Below, in pieces: positions 9,278 through 19,755 of a stretch of 34,351 nucleotides of DNA (position 1 is the stretch's first letter; every line of letters begins with the position of its first letter). The notes beneath the pieces are model-generated. The model had not been told where the DNA came from. It did no database searches and worked only from the letters and a program-made list of their open reading frames with translations. The translations under genes and the position numbers were made by a program. Source of the DNA: Emiliania huxleyi CCMP1516 (taxonomy: Eukaryota; Haptophyta; Isochrysidales; Noelaerhabdaceae); NCBI RefSeq assembly GCF_000372725.1, contig NW_005201338.1, forward strand, positions 1 through 34,351, given 5' to 3'.

Positions 9278-9984
9278 CGTGGATCATGCACCCGCAATAT
9301 ACACACATGCACGGCCACCGCCGGCACATGCTGGCGATACCGCTCGATCTTGAGCGACGTGGGGTCGCCCGCGGCGCAGAGCTCGCGCCGGCCATCGGGA
9401 AGCCTTCCCAGCCGCTCGACTCGCAGCCTGAGGCCCGTGGAGACGTGCTCCAGAAGGAGCGGGTCGCCGAGCTGCACGCGCTGCCCCTCTGCGTGGATGC
9501 GGAGCCGTGGCGTGATGCGAAGCCACGCGGCCTCGCCCGGCTCCGCCTCGAGCGTCACGCGGCGCGCATCCTTGGAGACGTGTGCCGAGCGCCGCGTGAC
9601 GGCCAGCAGCGCGCCGCTGTACGCATTGCGCAGCTGGATGACCTGCCCGTACCTCACCTCGCGGCCGGCAGTCCGCTCGAAGGCGGCGGCATTCGCCTCG
9701 CGCTCCCTCTCTCGGTCTTCGAAGAGGCGTCTGTGCGCAGGGTCGGCGGCCAGCTCGAGCGCCGACCGGCCGACCGACTCGACCAGCGCCCGGATCTGCT
9801 TGGCAGCAGCGTAGTTGTGCTGCTGGCGCACCTCAAAGACGCATTCGCTCGCAAAGCGCGCAGAGGGCGCGGCGCCCTCGCAAGCGCCCATCTGCTCACT
9901 CCCCGGGCCGGCGACGCCGAGCAGCGCGCCTTCGCCCTCGCCCTCGCTGAGGTAGATGCGGTCGCCGACGTGCAGCGTGGCCAT
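9278..9984 (-). CDS. IP3/ryanodine-receptor N-terminal domain, solitary (exon or short gene)
   Basis: The ATG at 9984 begins MATLHVGDRIYLSEGEGEGA, close to the start of IP3 receptors, where LHIGD begins the suppressor domain. The pattern continues with ASECVFEVRQQHNYAAAKQI, then GQVIQLRNAYSGALLAVTRR (MIR-like beta-trefoil) and LRIHAEGQRVQLGDPLLLEHVSTGLRLRV. These hits cover only the first ~225 residues of a receptor that normally exceeds 2000. In the open frame a TAA follows at 9274-9276, but it lies inside a consensus splice donor (G|GTAAGT, donor at 9277), so the first exon may end at 9278. Only 488 bp remain before the convergent bL17 gene, too little for a channel. It is therefore a truncated gene, a pseudogene, or a small domain protein. 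A soluble ligand-binding role is possible but unproven. Confidence 0.65.
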
Positions 9985-10085
9985 CGGCCCGCGTTGCCAA
10001 TTTTTTCGATCTGGCAGTCCACACTGGAACCATCGGCGGGCGGATGGGGACGTTGGCCCGCTGATTTCTGTGTTTATTAGTGCCA

Positions 10086-10196
10086 CGCGCCAGTCCCGTG
10101 CCTTGGCAAGGCAAGACACAGGTAGTGTTGTGCGACGAGAAAAATGTGGCGTACGCAAAAGAAGAAAAACGCTGAAAATTCTTTTGCGCGGCGGCG
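10086..10196 (+). repeat. Dispersed repeat, copy A
   Basis: The segment begins CGCGCCAGTCCCGTGCC, contains GTGTTGTGCGA and ends AAAATTCTTTTGCGCGG. The same order of motifs recurs at 24090-24146 and 24147-24225, and in inverse orientation near 23436-23500 and 23810-23880. It lies in the 266-bp gap between the IP3-receptor-like gene and the SLC10-like gene, where both promoters must be. Confidence 0.55.
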
Positions 10197-10250
10197 GCCT
10201 CGCGCGCCCTCGAACCGCTTTTGGCTCCCGCTGGGCAAAGCGAGGCACCC

Positions 10251-11692
10251 ATGTCTGCTCCGCCGCCGCCGCTGCCTCCGCTCGCGCCGCCCTCCTCCTC
10301 GGCCAGCGTCGCGCCGGCGCTCAAGGCGGCCAACTACCTCCTGCTGTTCGTCCTGATCCTGTGCCTGACTTCGGCGATCGACCTGGACGTGCTGCGCAGG
10401 GACTGGCGCCGGATCCCGCGAGGCGTGCTGTGCGCGATGCTCTGCCAGTTTGTCCTCCTCCCGCTGCTCGGCTTCTGCTCGGTGCTGGCCTTCCGTTTGA
10501 GGCTCGAGACGGTGGAGGGGACCATGCTGCTCGTCATCACCTCCTCGCCGGGGGGCTCGTACAGCAACTGGTGGTGCAGCCTCTTCAACGCCGACCTGCC
10601 GCTCTCCATCGCCTCGACCGCCGCCTCGACCCTGGCGGCCGCCGCCGTGCTGCCGCTCAACCTCGCAATCTACCTCTCCTTGACCTACGGTGGCTCGCTG
10701 CTGGGCGAGCTGCCGTGGGCGCAGCTCCTCACCTCGGTCGCCATAATCGTGAGCGGCGTCTGCGCCGGCCTGCTCGCCTCGCTCTGGATCTCGCGCAAGC
10801 GGCGCGAGCGCGCCCCAAAGCTGCGCGAGCGGCTCAGCCTGCTCGGCAACGCGTGCGGGCTCGCGCTCATCGTCATCGGCGTCAGCTTCTCCTCGTCGAG
10901 CAGCGCGCCGCCCTGGAGCCGGCCCGGCGCCGTCTACGCCTCCCTCGCGCTGCCCGCCCTCCTCGCCGTGCCCCTCTCCGCCGCCGTCGCCTCCCTCCCC
11001 GCGGCGGGGCTGGTGCCGCCCGAGCGAGTCGCCGTCGTCGTCGAGTGCCTCTTCCAAAACATCGGCGCCGAGCCGCCCAGCCCTCCCCCCAACCGCCCCG
11101 CCCACCATTTGCCAACCCCCCCCACCACCCCACCACCCCCCCCCACCCCCCTCCGGCGGCTCTCGCCTCGGCCCAGCCCCCCGCCGGCTCTCGGCTTCAC
11201 AGGCGTCGCATCCGCCCTCGCCATCTCCGCCTACCGTGAGCCAGAGGCGGGCCGCGCCGCAGCGATGCCGGCGCGCGGCCTCCCGCAACCCGCACCCCTG
11301 CCCGCCCCTCGGCCGCCCCCGACTGTTCCGCGCGGCGGCAGGTGATCTACGGCTTCATGCAGTCGATGATCGTCCTCCCCGTCCTGCTCGTCTCGTGGAA
11401 GGCGGGCTGGACGCACGCGCCCCCCTCGGCGCCCCTGCTCCGCGTCCTCCTCGAGTCGTGGCAGCCAACCTACCTCGACATGCAGCAGGAGCAGCAGCAG
11501 CAGCAGACCGACAGCAAGCCACAGACCGCCACCGAACTGTCGTCCACCGGCAGCGTCGGCGCCGTCTCGCCGGCGCAGGCAGCCGGGGCAGCTTGCGGTG
11601 CCAGCGGCCAAAGAGGCACCGACACCGACGAGGGCGGCGCCGGGAGCAGCCCGGCTTGCGAGCCGGATCTGCGGCCCGGCGGCTTGCGGTGA
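10251..11692 (+). CDS. SLC10 / bile acid:sodium symporter family carrier
   Basis: Three exons are inferred: 10251-11064, 11203-11270 and 11342-11692, giving 410 residues. Both introns (138 and 71 bp) begin with GC and end with AG, and joining them restores the family pattern QNIGVASALAISAY...AAAMPVIYGFMQ and then WKAGWTHAPP. Without splicing the frame runs into Pro-rich nonsense. Family marks include P100-G-G-S-Y-S-N and the sodium-site motif E265-C-L-F-Q-N. About ten hydrophobic segments precede a Gln- and Ser/Thr-rich tail (about 330-410), which is probably cytosolic. SLC10-type carriers move organic anions such as bile acids, steroid sulphates or, in plastids, pyruvate with sodium; the substrate here is unknown. 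No targeting leader is obvious beyond a Pro-rich N-terminus. The start is the first ATG after an upstream TTG. Confidence 0.8.
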
Positions 11693-12660
11693 GGAGCTCA
11701 GAGAGATGGTGGGGGTGGACGCCTGCATATGTGAGTTGCGAGTCGATGCACGTGTGGAGAGAGAGGAAGGCGATACAGGAGAGCCCGTGGGGGAGCCATG
11801 TGGGGACATGCACATTGCGCTTATTTGTACGTGCGCGCGCTGAGTACTCGAGGGATTCCTCTCTTTACTAGAATTGTGGTAGGGGCGAGCTCTTGCGTGT
11901 TAGAGACTAGAGGAGTAGTTCGCGGCTCTTCGGGAGGGTGCACTTCGGGATCACTTGGAGACTCTCCACCACCTATACCCCCATGCACGATGCAGCACCA
12001 CCCTCTCGGTTCCCAGACCATCGCCCATCTCGCGGCGCCCGGCGGCCCACAGCGCCACAGGGTGCACGTGAGGGGGATCTATCTTCTATGCGCTAGCAGT
12101 CGCGGCCACCCTTGGTCGCCGCCTCTTCTTCTTCGCAGTAAACGAGGGATAATAAATAAATAGAGCAGTCATCTCCACAGGAGCGAGATGGGGGCAACGC
12201 ACGAACACAGAGGCACAGTGCGCACCCCGCCCCGCTCACAGGGCGTGCATCACAGGCGTGGACTATGCGACTCCAAACGAGGGATGTAAGGAGGACAACC
12301 CCCAGCGAGCCCCCTCCAACCCACCCGCGCTAGGTCGCGGGTTTGACGCATGGGGTCACTCCCGCGAAACTCTCGTGAACTAGCCGGGGCAGTCGGAGAA
12401 GGGGCAACTCACGGTCGGCCGCCAGAAAACACGCCTGCGTGGATCGCGTCACACCAATCCTCGCTACCCAACGCGGCCAAAGGATATCCACCTAGTCCTA
12501 CCGGTAGAAAGAAAGAAAGAAAGAAAACAGACAACCCAAGGGAGGGATGGGAGGACGGCACCGGTAGAGAACCAGGAGACACTTTGGGCGCGATTTCTTC
12601 CGATCGCCCAAGCCCGCCTCGCTGCTTTTCAGCAGCCATCTCTCCCAGCCGCTCGACGGC
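11693..12660. other. Intergenic region with (GAAA)n tract
   Basis: About 970 bp hold the 3' end of the SLC10-like gene and the promoter of the GT77-like gene. A (GAAA)5 microsatellite lies at about 12506-12527. An AATAAATAAA run at 12149-12160 could be a polyadenylation signal. No supported gene is seen. Confidence 0.45.
12506..12527 (+). repeat. (GAAA)n microsatellite
   Basis: Five GAAA units lie about 135 bp upstream of the GT77-like start codon. A (TTTC)n tract of the same type lies upstream of the Pro-rich gene at 19134-19151. Confidence 0.85.
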
Positions 12661-15313
12661 ATGAGGCGCCTCCTCTGTGCGGCGGCATCGCTTCTCCTGC
12701 CCGCCCTGGTATTCCTCGGCTCCGCAATGTCGAGGCTGGGCGACGGCTCGCACGCAGCTGCAAGCGGCCGCTCGGTGCACGAGCACGCGACTGTGCGCTT
12801 TGGTGGCAGCTTTGAGGGCTCTCCACGCAGCACCGAGCAGCTGGCGCCGCCTCGAGCTGCGCCCTCGGCCGCACCGCCGGTGCGCGCAGGAGCGCCGGCC
12901 GCCAGCGCCACCAACGCCAACTTTCTCAAGCCAGGCGGCGGCTCGAAGCTGCTGTTCAACGAGGCGGCGCGGCAGCAGCTGGCGCCGTATGCAGGTGCCG
13001 CCGGCACCACCGTCCACTTCACGTTCGGCTCCTCCGTCATGGTCGACTTTGTGCAGAACTGGCTCCACTTTGCGCGCCGAGCCGCGCTCAAGCCGCTGCT
13101 CGTGGGCGCCGCGGACGCGGCTCTCCTCAGCTTTTGCAACAACAAGTCGGTGCCGGCCGCCGCCATCTCCCCCGACCTGGACGTCTGGACATACGAGCGG
13201 AAGCCCGCGCAGGAGGGCGTGTACCAGATCAAGACGCAGTGGGCTTACTTTCGCCACCACGACTCGGACTTTCTCGAGATGGGCCTCGTCAAGGTTGCCT
13301 TCTTGTGGGAGCTGCTGGTCGCTGGCCTGAACGTGCTCATCTCCGACTTGGACGTCGTGTGGCTCAACGGGCACTGGGCGCGCTGGATGGCCTACGGCGG
13401 CGCCGAGCCTCCTCTTCCCGAGGCGTCGCTGCTGGCCGCCGCAGACATCCTCGTCTCGACCGACGAGCTCAACGCCGAGGCGGACCTGGCGGGCCGGCGG
13501 CCGAGCCACGGCTCCGACCTCAACACGGGCGTCGTCTTCCTTCGCTGCACGCAGGGCTCAAAGGCGATGGTGCAGGCGTGGCGGCAGGCGATGCTGGGCA
13601 GGAAGGGAGACAAGCACCTCAATGAGAATGTCAACGACCAGTCGCTCTTCCAAGGCGTCGTCCGTGGCGCGGAGCTGCGCGGCGGCGAGCTCGACGAGCT
13701 GCTGCGGCGCAGCGGTGCCGTGGACAGGCTTGGGCTCGCCGAGGCGACGTCGACGCGAAGAGTCTACCGCGCGCTGGGGGGGCCGCCGTGCTTGCCGCAG
13801 GAGCGCTGCGCGCCCTCCTCCTTCACCTTTGGCACGCTGCCGATGCGTCCCTTCAGCGGTGGCCACACCTGGTTCAACCAGAACGTGCAGGACATGGCCG
13901 GGCACGAGCAGCCTCGCAACGAGCCCATCACCGTCCACTTCACCTTCCAGTTCGGCGACACCGGCACCTACCCGCACGGCAAGCGGCAGCGAGCGCGCGA
14001 GGCCGCGCTCTGGGCCGTCGACCCGCCTGAGTACTTCACGGAGGGGGTCTTTGTCGCCCTCGACGGCCCAACCTACTCGGAGGCGGAGCAGGCGGCCGTC
14101 TACGCTCGCTTCCCGTCGTGGTCGCCGCAGAGGCACATGCACATGGACGCGCCGCAGAGGCAGGCCGTGCGCGACCTGCTCGGACTCGCCACCGCCGTCG
14201 GCGGCATCCCCGTGCTCCCCTCTCTGTGGTGCCACTGCGACCGGTATTGGGGCTTCTTGAAGAACTGCCGCTTCCCGATGGTGCCGAACATGAATTTGCC
14301 TTTCAACTGCCCCCAGGACGCGCTCTACGACCCGACTCGGTGGGCGGCCAAGGGAGTGCGCTGGTGCGCTCGAGCCCGCCCCGGGCCTCGCGGCAGAGGC
14401 ACTCTCTCACACGAAAACACAACCCCGGGCCCGAAATCGCACAGAGACAGTCACGCAACACGGGGTCCCAGGGAAGGCGAGCAAAACACTCTCTCACCCA
14501 CCACGCCGAGCGAACAGGCGCGAGCACACCTTCCTCGACAACCCCAACGTGCCTGCCCTCTTGCGAACGCAAACCGTCACCGTCACGGTCGCGGCGCCCG
14601 GCGAGGTGCCGGCGGCGGCCGCCCCCGACCAAATCTCGCTGGCGTACGGCACGCCGATGAGCGAGGTAATGGCGGCGGTGAGACAGGCGCGGCCCGGCGT
14701 TCGCGTCATTCGAATCGCCAACCACCACTTGCGCCGCCTCTGCCGCTGGCTAGGCTCGTCGCAGGCCAACGCGAACTTCAACAAGCTGGCGCGGTACATC
14801 TTGACGGAGAGCTCGAGATACTGTCCGCAGGAGGATATGGGCGGCTATGGCGGTGGCAGCTTCGATTGGCAAAATCCGTTCGTCGCGTATAACTGCACGT
14901 GGGGGTTTCACTATCCTTCGCCCTTCCCGGAAGGCAAGGCCGCATGTAGCGCGACGGGCGAGCAGCGTGAGCGCTCCTCCTCGGCCGGTGGTCTGCTCTC
15001 GTCGCTATTGCCGCCGGTGAACGCCGCCGGTGAGCCGCTGGCGGGTGCCGACGGCGTCAATGTCGCGGAGCGTCCCAACTCGACCACGTGCCCGCGCATC
15101 ATGCTGTGCGACTACAACATCCTCCCAGACGGCTCGATGACGAAGCCCATCCGATGGTGCAACATTGAGGGGTACAACGGCATGAAGCAGGACCACCTGC
15201 CTGCCACGCGCGCGATGCTCGCCAAGATGCCAGATGGCCGCTGCCCTTACCCTCCCGGCGACATCCCCGGCATGCCAGGCTTCGACCGGAGAGGTCACTA
15301 CATAGGTGCCTAA
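12661..15313 (+). CDS. GT77-like nucleotide-sugar glycosyltransferase, type II membrane protein
   Basis: Two exons are inferred, 12661-14363 and 14518-15313, for 832 residues. The 154-bp intron is GT-AG (a GC donor at 14358 also fits) and rejoins KGVRW to REHTFLDNP. Residues 3-22 are a signal anchor, followed by a Ser/Ala/Pro stem. The catalytic part starts near 115 (TVHFTFGSSVMVDFVQNW) and has the DxD-type metal/nucleotide-sugar motif at 229-231 in NVLISDLDVVWLNG, then DLNTGVVFLR and ENVNDQSLFQ, as in the nucleotide-diphospho-sugar transferase family that includes plant arabinosyl-, xylosyl- and galactosyltransferases. The second exon ends in a Cys-rich region (CGYNILPDG-like CDYNILPDG, RWCNIEGYNG). 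It probably acts in the Golgi lumen on cell-surface glycans; donor and acceptor sugars cannot be told. Confidence 0.8.
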
Positions 15314-15697
15314 TAGCAATCATGAAGTACATGTATGTCAAGAGAGGAGAGGAGAGGTGTGTAGGTATTATAGGTTTATTTAAAGTTACGCAAAATTCCG
15401 ACACGACACAGGTTTGGCAAGATCCAAGAAAAGGTTGCAGCCTGAGAATACACAAACATTTTGTTCTCCCGCGCTCGATCGATCGCTCTTCGCTGCAAGA
15501 GCGTCCGCGAAGCGCGCAGCTAGAGCCCGGGGGGTGGGCGTCGCGCGTCGCGTGGAGAAGTACGTACTTTTAGCTAAGGGGGGAAAGGGAAGAGGGGGTA
15601 TTCTCTAGGCCCCTAAACGCCCTACCCCGAAGTACACTACGACGCTCACGCATGAAGTCATTAGGGACGGTCGGGTCGGTCCGTGCGCAGCGCAGTT
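15314..15697. other. Intergenic region between two plus-strand genes
   Basis: This 384-bp gap contains the 3' end of the GT77-like gene and the promoter of the transporter gene. It includes an A/T-richer patch at 15355-15400, unusual for this DNA. No gene or strong motif is seen. Confidence 0.4.
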
Positions 15698-17055
15698 ATG
15701 AGCTCGGCCGATTTCAGGTCGCTCTCGCAGTACAATGAGCCTCTGATCCGATCGCCATCGATCTATTCGTCGATCGGCTCTGGCATCTACCTCCCTCAGG
15801 GCACGCCCTTGCACGGCGGCGTCTTCGTTCTTGCAAACACCATCCTTGGCGCGGGAATGCTTGGGCTGCCTTTCGCGTTTGCTGCGTGTGGCTACCTCAT
15901 GGGCACGCTCATGCTCACCGGCTTCGGAGCGTGTGCGACCGGGGCACTCGTGATGCTGTCCGAGGCGGCCGACCACGTCGGTCGGCCAGCCTCGTTCAAC
16001 TCGGTCGCAGAGCTTGCCATCCCTGGCGCTGGCATCGCGTTTGATGCTGCAATCGCAATCAAATGCTTCGGCGTCGCCACGTCGTACCTCATTGTAGTGG
16101 GCGACTCGATACCAAAAGCCGCCGTTCATCTTGGTGCGAGCGGCATCCTCCTGGAGCGCCGTTTCTGGACGTTGGCCGCCCTGGCGGTCGCCGCGCCACT
16201 AGCCTACATGCCTAGGATCACGGTGAGGGCTACCTGAGAGGAGGTCCACCACGGACGAGATTGAGTGAGCCTGTGTGACCGTAGGCGCTACGTCACGTGT
16301 CGGCGGTGGCGCTGGCCTGCGTGGGTCTGATCACCGTGATGATCGTCGTCTTTGCCTTCTCCCCGAGTTCTGACTTTGACCCCTATTCCGAGTGCGAGAG
16401 CATCGAGCAGTGCAAGGGGCCAACGGCACTGGTCACGAACCCGAGCCAGACCCTGCATGCGCTGCCACTGTTTGTTTTCTCGTACACGTGCCACCAGAAC
16501 ATCTTCTCCATCACGAACGAGCTGAGCGATCCAACCCCGCAGCGCAACATCAAGGTCTGCGTCCTGGCGGTTGGCGCAGCGTTGGCGGTCTACATCATCC
16601 TTGGCGCGTCGGGCTACTCGACCTTTGGCGGCCTCGTGGACCACGACATCCTCGCATCGTACCCTTCGGACAACGGCATTGTTGCCGTCGCCCGTCTAGC
16701 GATCTCGCTCGTGGTGTCGTGCTGCTACCCCCTGCAAGCCCACCCGTCGAGGGCGTGCACCACGTCGATCGTCAGGGCGTGCGGCGGCGAGGACATCGAC
16801 GACTTCGTCCTGCACATGGCAATCACAACGGTGTTTGTGCTCGCCTCGGGCTCAATCGCCCTCGTCGTGACGGACCTCGGGCTCATCCTCTCAGTGGTGG
16901 GTGCCACCGGGTCCACCACCGTCTCCTACATCCTTCCCGGAGCGTGCTACTTCATCCTCTTCCCCGAGCGACCATCGCGCTGGCTCGGCTTTCTCCTTGC
17001 GTGCACTGGGCTAATCATCATGCCCCTTTCCCTGTGTCTCATCTTCTGGAAGTAA
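15698..17055 (+). CDS. Amino acid transporter, SLC38/AAAP type
   Basis: Two exons, 15698-16222 and 16285-17055, give 431 residues; the 62-bp intron is GT-AG with phase 0. The start is the ATG at 15698; the frame opens 5 codons earlier with GTG. After a short Ser-rich N-terminus the first membrane segment carries the family mark GGVFVLANTILGAGMLGLPFA (residues ~45-66). Splicing joins MPRIT to ALRHVSAVALACV, matching the LxxLRxxS region of this family, and exon 2 has SYTCHQNIFSITNEL, typical of sodium-coupled neutral amino acid transporters and vacuolar AVT proteins. Roughly eleven membrane spans are visible. Substrates in the family are neutral or cationic amino acids moved with Na+ or H+. Location (plasma membrane or vacuole) is not evident. 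Confidence 0.88.
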
Positions 17056-17605
17056 GGGGTGCGTCGTCTCGGAAACTGAATAATATCGTGTTGATACAGT
17101 GTGTGTGCGCGCGCTGCCGGCGTTAACGCCGCTCCAGAGAGTGGTCCCTCCCGCAGCGCTCCTCTGAAGACTTGGACCATGGCCTGGCCCTGGAGAGACC
17201 TATGCTCTGGAGTCATCTCGCTCTTGATGTCCGAGCCTGTAGTGTGGCTGTGCACACGAGAGATGGAGCTGAGAATGAGGGGCTAGGCGTCCGAGCGATA
17301 TTGTTTTTCACGGCTGCGCTCGTTCGTCTCGCTGCACAAAACGAACTCTACGTCACAAAATATGCACGCCCGCAAACCTGCCGCTGCGGGCCCACATATG
17401 TCAGTATGCGATAGGGTCGATTCCGCGTGGTACGGGACCCCTCGATCGTCTCGCCCTCCCTCGCTGGTGTGTTCACCAGGGGGGGGGTCATAACAAAGTT
17501 TGTATCAACTCTCCGGTGTTTCTCTCTCTCTCTTCACTTTTGACGCTCCTCTCACTCGCGTGTCTCGTGTCCCGTCCCCCGCGGTGTGCACACACACCTC
17601 CATCG
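17056..17605. other. Convergent intergenic region
   Basis: These 550 bp lie between the 3' ends of the transporter gene and the Pro-rich gene. They contain copy 1 of a ~90-bp direct repeat (17410-17497) and a TC-rich tract near 17520. No gene is supported. Confidence 0.5.
17410..17497 (+). repeat. ~90-bp direct repeat flanking the Pro-rich gene, copy 1
   Basis: The segment starts GATAGGGTCGATTCCGC, contains ACGGGACCCCTCGATCGTCT and CGCCCTCCCTC, and ends in a G run followed by CATAACAAA. The other copy is at 19346-19442, in the same orientation. Over about 65 bp before the G run only a few substitutions separate them. Confidence 0.85.
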
Positions 17606-18395
17606 TCAGTTCAAACAAGCCGGCGTGGGGAGGTGTTGTGGTTGGGATGGGTAGCGCCTGTGGAACAGCCGCTCCGCAGCGGCGACTCGCTCGGCGCACC
17701 TCGTTCGATCGCGGGCCCCGTCCCAGAAGGAGGTGCCGACTCCACGATCGGTGGCCGGGTCGTACTCTCGGCCCCCGCTGCGCTGCAATGCTCGGTAGTC
17801 TCCGATGCCCGCGAGCTCATCCAGAGTGATGTGGCCGACCAGCTTCAGCTCCCAAGTGCAAGTGGGAGAGCCGTCGGGCGCTCGGCAGCGCCCACCGGGC
17901 TCCGCCGCGCGGCACGCCTCGGTCTCGTCGCGGAACTCTCTCGAAGGGCAGGGCCCCGGGACCGAGTACCAGACCGCGCCCTCGTAGGCGTGGATGCTCC
18001 CTGCCCCCTGCGTCTGGCAGCCGACAAAGTAGCCAGAGCTGGCCCAGCGCGAGGCGCACGCGGGGACGGTGCAGCGACCGCTGTCGAAGGCGGCGAAGAC
18101 GTGCTGCTTGGCGAAGCAAGTCGGGCCGGGGTTGCGCACGAGCACAGAGAAGCGAAGGATGCGGTCGATCGACCAGAGCCTGTTGCCCGGGTGGTTCATC
18201 GGCACGATCTCAGTATGGAGGTACTTGAGCACGCCCGGAAGGGTCCCCAGGTTCATCGAGCCCCACTCGAAGGTGACGCGACTTTGGGCGCGATACATGT
18301 AGAAATGGCACGCGCCCTCGTTCATCACGGAGGGGTCGAAGCGCCAGCTTACTTGGCCGAAGACTAGTTCAGGCGGTGGAGGTGATGGGTGAGGC

Positions 18396-18427
<32 letters not shown>

Positions 18428-19045
18428 TCGTTGCGGCGGAGGGGACGAGGGCGAAGGCGGCGGGGCGGGCGCCGGCGGCGGTGCCGGTGGAGCAGGCGGC
18501 GCAAGCGGCGAGGGTGAAAAGGGAGGCGTTGGAGGCGGCGGCGGCGCAGCCGGCGGCCCTGGCGGGCGGTGCGGCGGCAGCGGCGGCGGCAGCGGCGGGA
18601 GCAGCGCGTGCCACACGCGATCTGCGAGCGGAAGGGTCGGGTTCAGCCAGCTCGAGGCGGTGGCCGCCATCGCGCCGGCGGCCAGCAGCAGAACGGGCAG
18701 CAGGGATAGCGTGAGACAGCAGATCCAGGAGCGGCCAGATCCGTGCGTCATCAGCCGGAGGTCGCCTTCCTGCTCCTGGTCCTCGCTTACTACGGCCCTC
18801 GTCGCCCGGCTCTCGCCCCGGCTCGCGCGCTTCCTCCTGCCTCCAGCGCTGCTTGCCGCCGCCCTCGCCTCGAGGTCGGGCTCCTTCATGCGCGGAGCTG
18901 CTCGGGTGCTCGCTGCCTTTGACCGGGTCCTGTCCCTCCGCTTCGTGCGAGACGAGGGAGTCACGACGGCGATGGATGTGCACAAGTCGTCGAAGTCGTC
19001 AAAGTCGAGGCTCCTCGTACCGACCACGCCAACAGCGGTTGCCAT
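17606..19045 (-). CDS. Membrane-anchored Pro-rich protein with unnamed conserved Cys-containing domain
   Basis: The 479-residue single-exon product starts at the ATG at 19045. The first 105 residues are charged and probably cytosolic. Residues about 107-128 (WICCLTLSLLPVLLLAAGAMAA) form one membrane anchor. Residues 149-226 are almost only Pro with Ala and Ser, a rigid stalk. The rest is a globular domain with about ten Cys and the marks VSWRFDPSVMNEGACHFYMY, WYSVPGPCPSREF, PGGRCRAPDGSPTCTWELK, EYDPATDRGVGTSFWDG and LFHRRYP. I know this pattern from uncharacterised secreted or anchored proteins of algae, dinoflagellates and oomycetes but cannot give it a function. It is probably an extracellular or luminal domain. 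The gene is flanked by the direct repeats at 17410 and 19346. Confidence 0.7.
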
Positions 19046-19133
19046 TTAGCCGAGAGGCTGAGCAACTCAGCGGTCAACGACACGCGCGCTCTCCACGGCG
19101 TCTTTTGAACGAGAAAAATTGGAGCCGCTTTTG

Positions 19134-19151
19134 TCTTTCTTTCTTTCTTTC
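19134..19151 (+). repeat. (TTTC)n microsatellite
   Basis: About four TTTC units, complementary in type to the (GAAA)n tract at 12506-12527. Confidence 0.75.
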
Positions 19152-19345
19152 GTGACCTTGGTTCCCCTCTAGAGAAAACCAGAGCGCAACAGGCCAACAG
19201 CACCCGCGACCCCGGGTCCCGCGGCACGTCTTCACCAGGTCTTCACGTTAGACTCTATTGCTTTTGGCAACCAACCCAACAACAAATGCCTCTAGACGAG
19301 TATACAGCTTGTGAGCTTGATTGAGCACACGTGCGATGAGCACTG

Positions 19346-19442
19346 GATAGGGTCGATTCCGCATGATACGGGACCCCTCGATCGTCTCGCCCTCCCTCAC
19401 TGGTGTGTTGATTGGGGGGGGCGGGGGGGGGGGCATAACAAA
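19346..19442 (+). repeat. ~90-bp direct repeat flanking the Pro-rich gene, copy 2
   Basis: Second copy of the segment at 17410-17497. The G run is longer and interrupted by one C. The two copies frame a 1.85-kb interval holding only the Pro-rich gene. Confidence 0.85.
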
Positions 19443-19755
19443 CACGGTACAGGGTCGAGGTGCACGCTGCCGAAGCAGTGTCGTCCCCCCTCTCCTCGAC
19501 GGTGATGGCGGTGTGACCGATCGAGCTACAAGAGGAGCTTGTTCAGCAGGATCCGGGCCGTCGGATGTGTAATGTGTGCATGATTCTTGATTGTGGAAAA
19601 AGAAGTAGGCAAACTCTGAAAGGCGAAACCGAGGAAATCGGCAAAATGCCGGGGGTTTTCCAGGTATATTCCAAAATACGTGCGTATCTGTTGATGATCG
19701 AGACTCCTCTCGAGAGGACGCACAAACACGCTCTCACCCGGCGTGCGCGAGGATG

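Larger units (their letters stand above)
19046..19755. other. Intergenic region with (TTTC)n and direct-repeat copy 2
   Basis: About 710 bp separate two minus-strand genes: the start of the Pro-rich gene and the stop of the SCAR gene. It holds a (TTTC)n tract at 19134-19151 and the repeat at 19346-19442. No gene is supported. Confidence 0.5.

Noticed and set aside
10077..11288. Minus-strand 403-codon open frame
   Set aside because: Antisense to the SLC10-like gene; it is Gly/Arg/Glu-rich without any family pattern.
12409..13509. Minus-strand 366-codon open frame
   Set aside because: Antisense to the GT77-like gene, whose DxD motif and signal anchor are on the plus strand.
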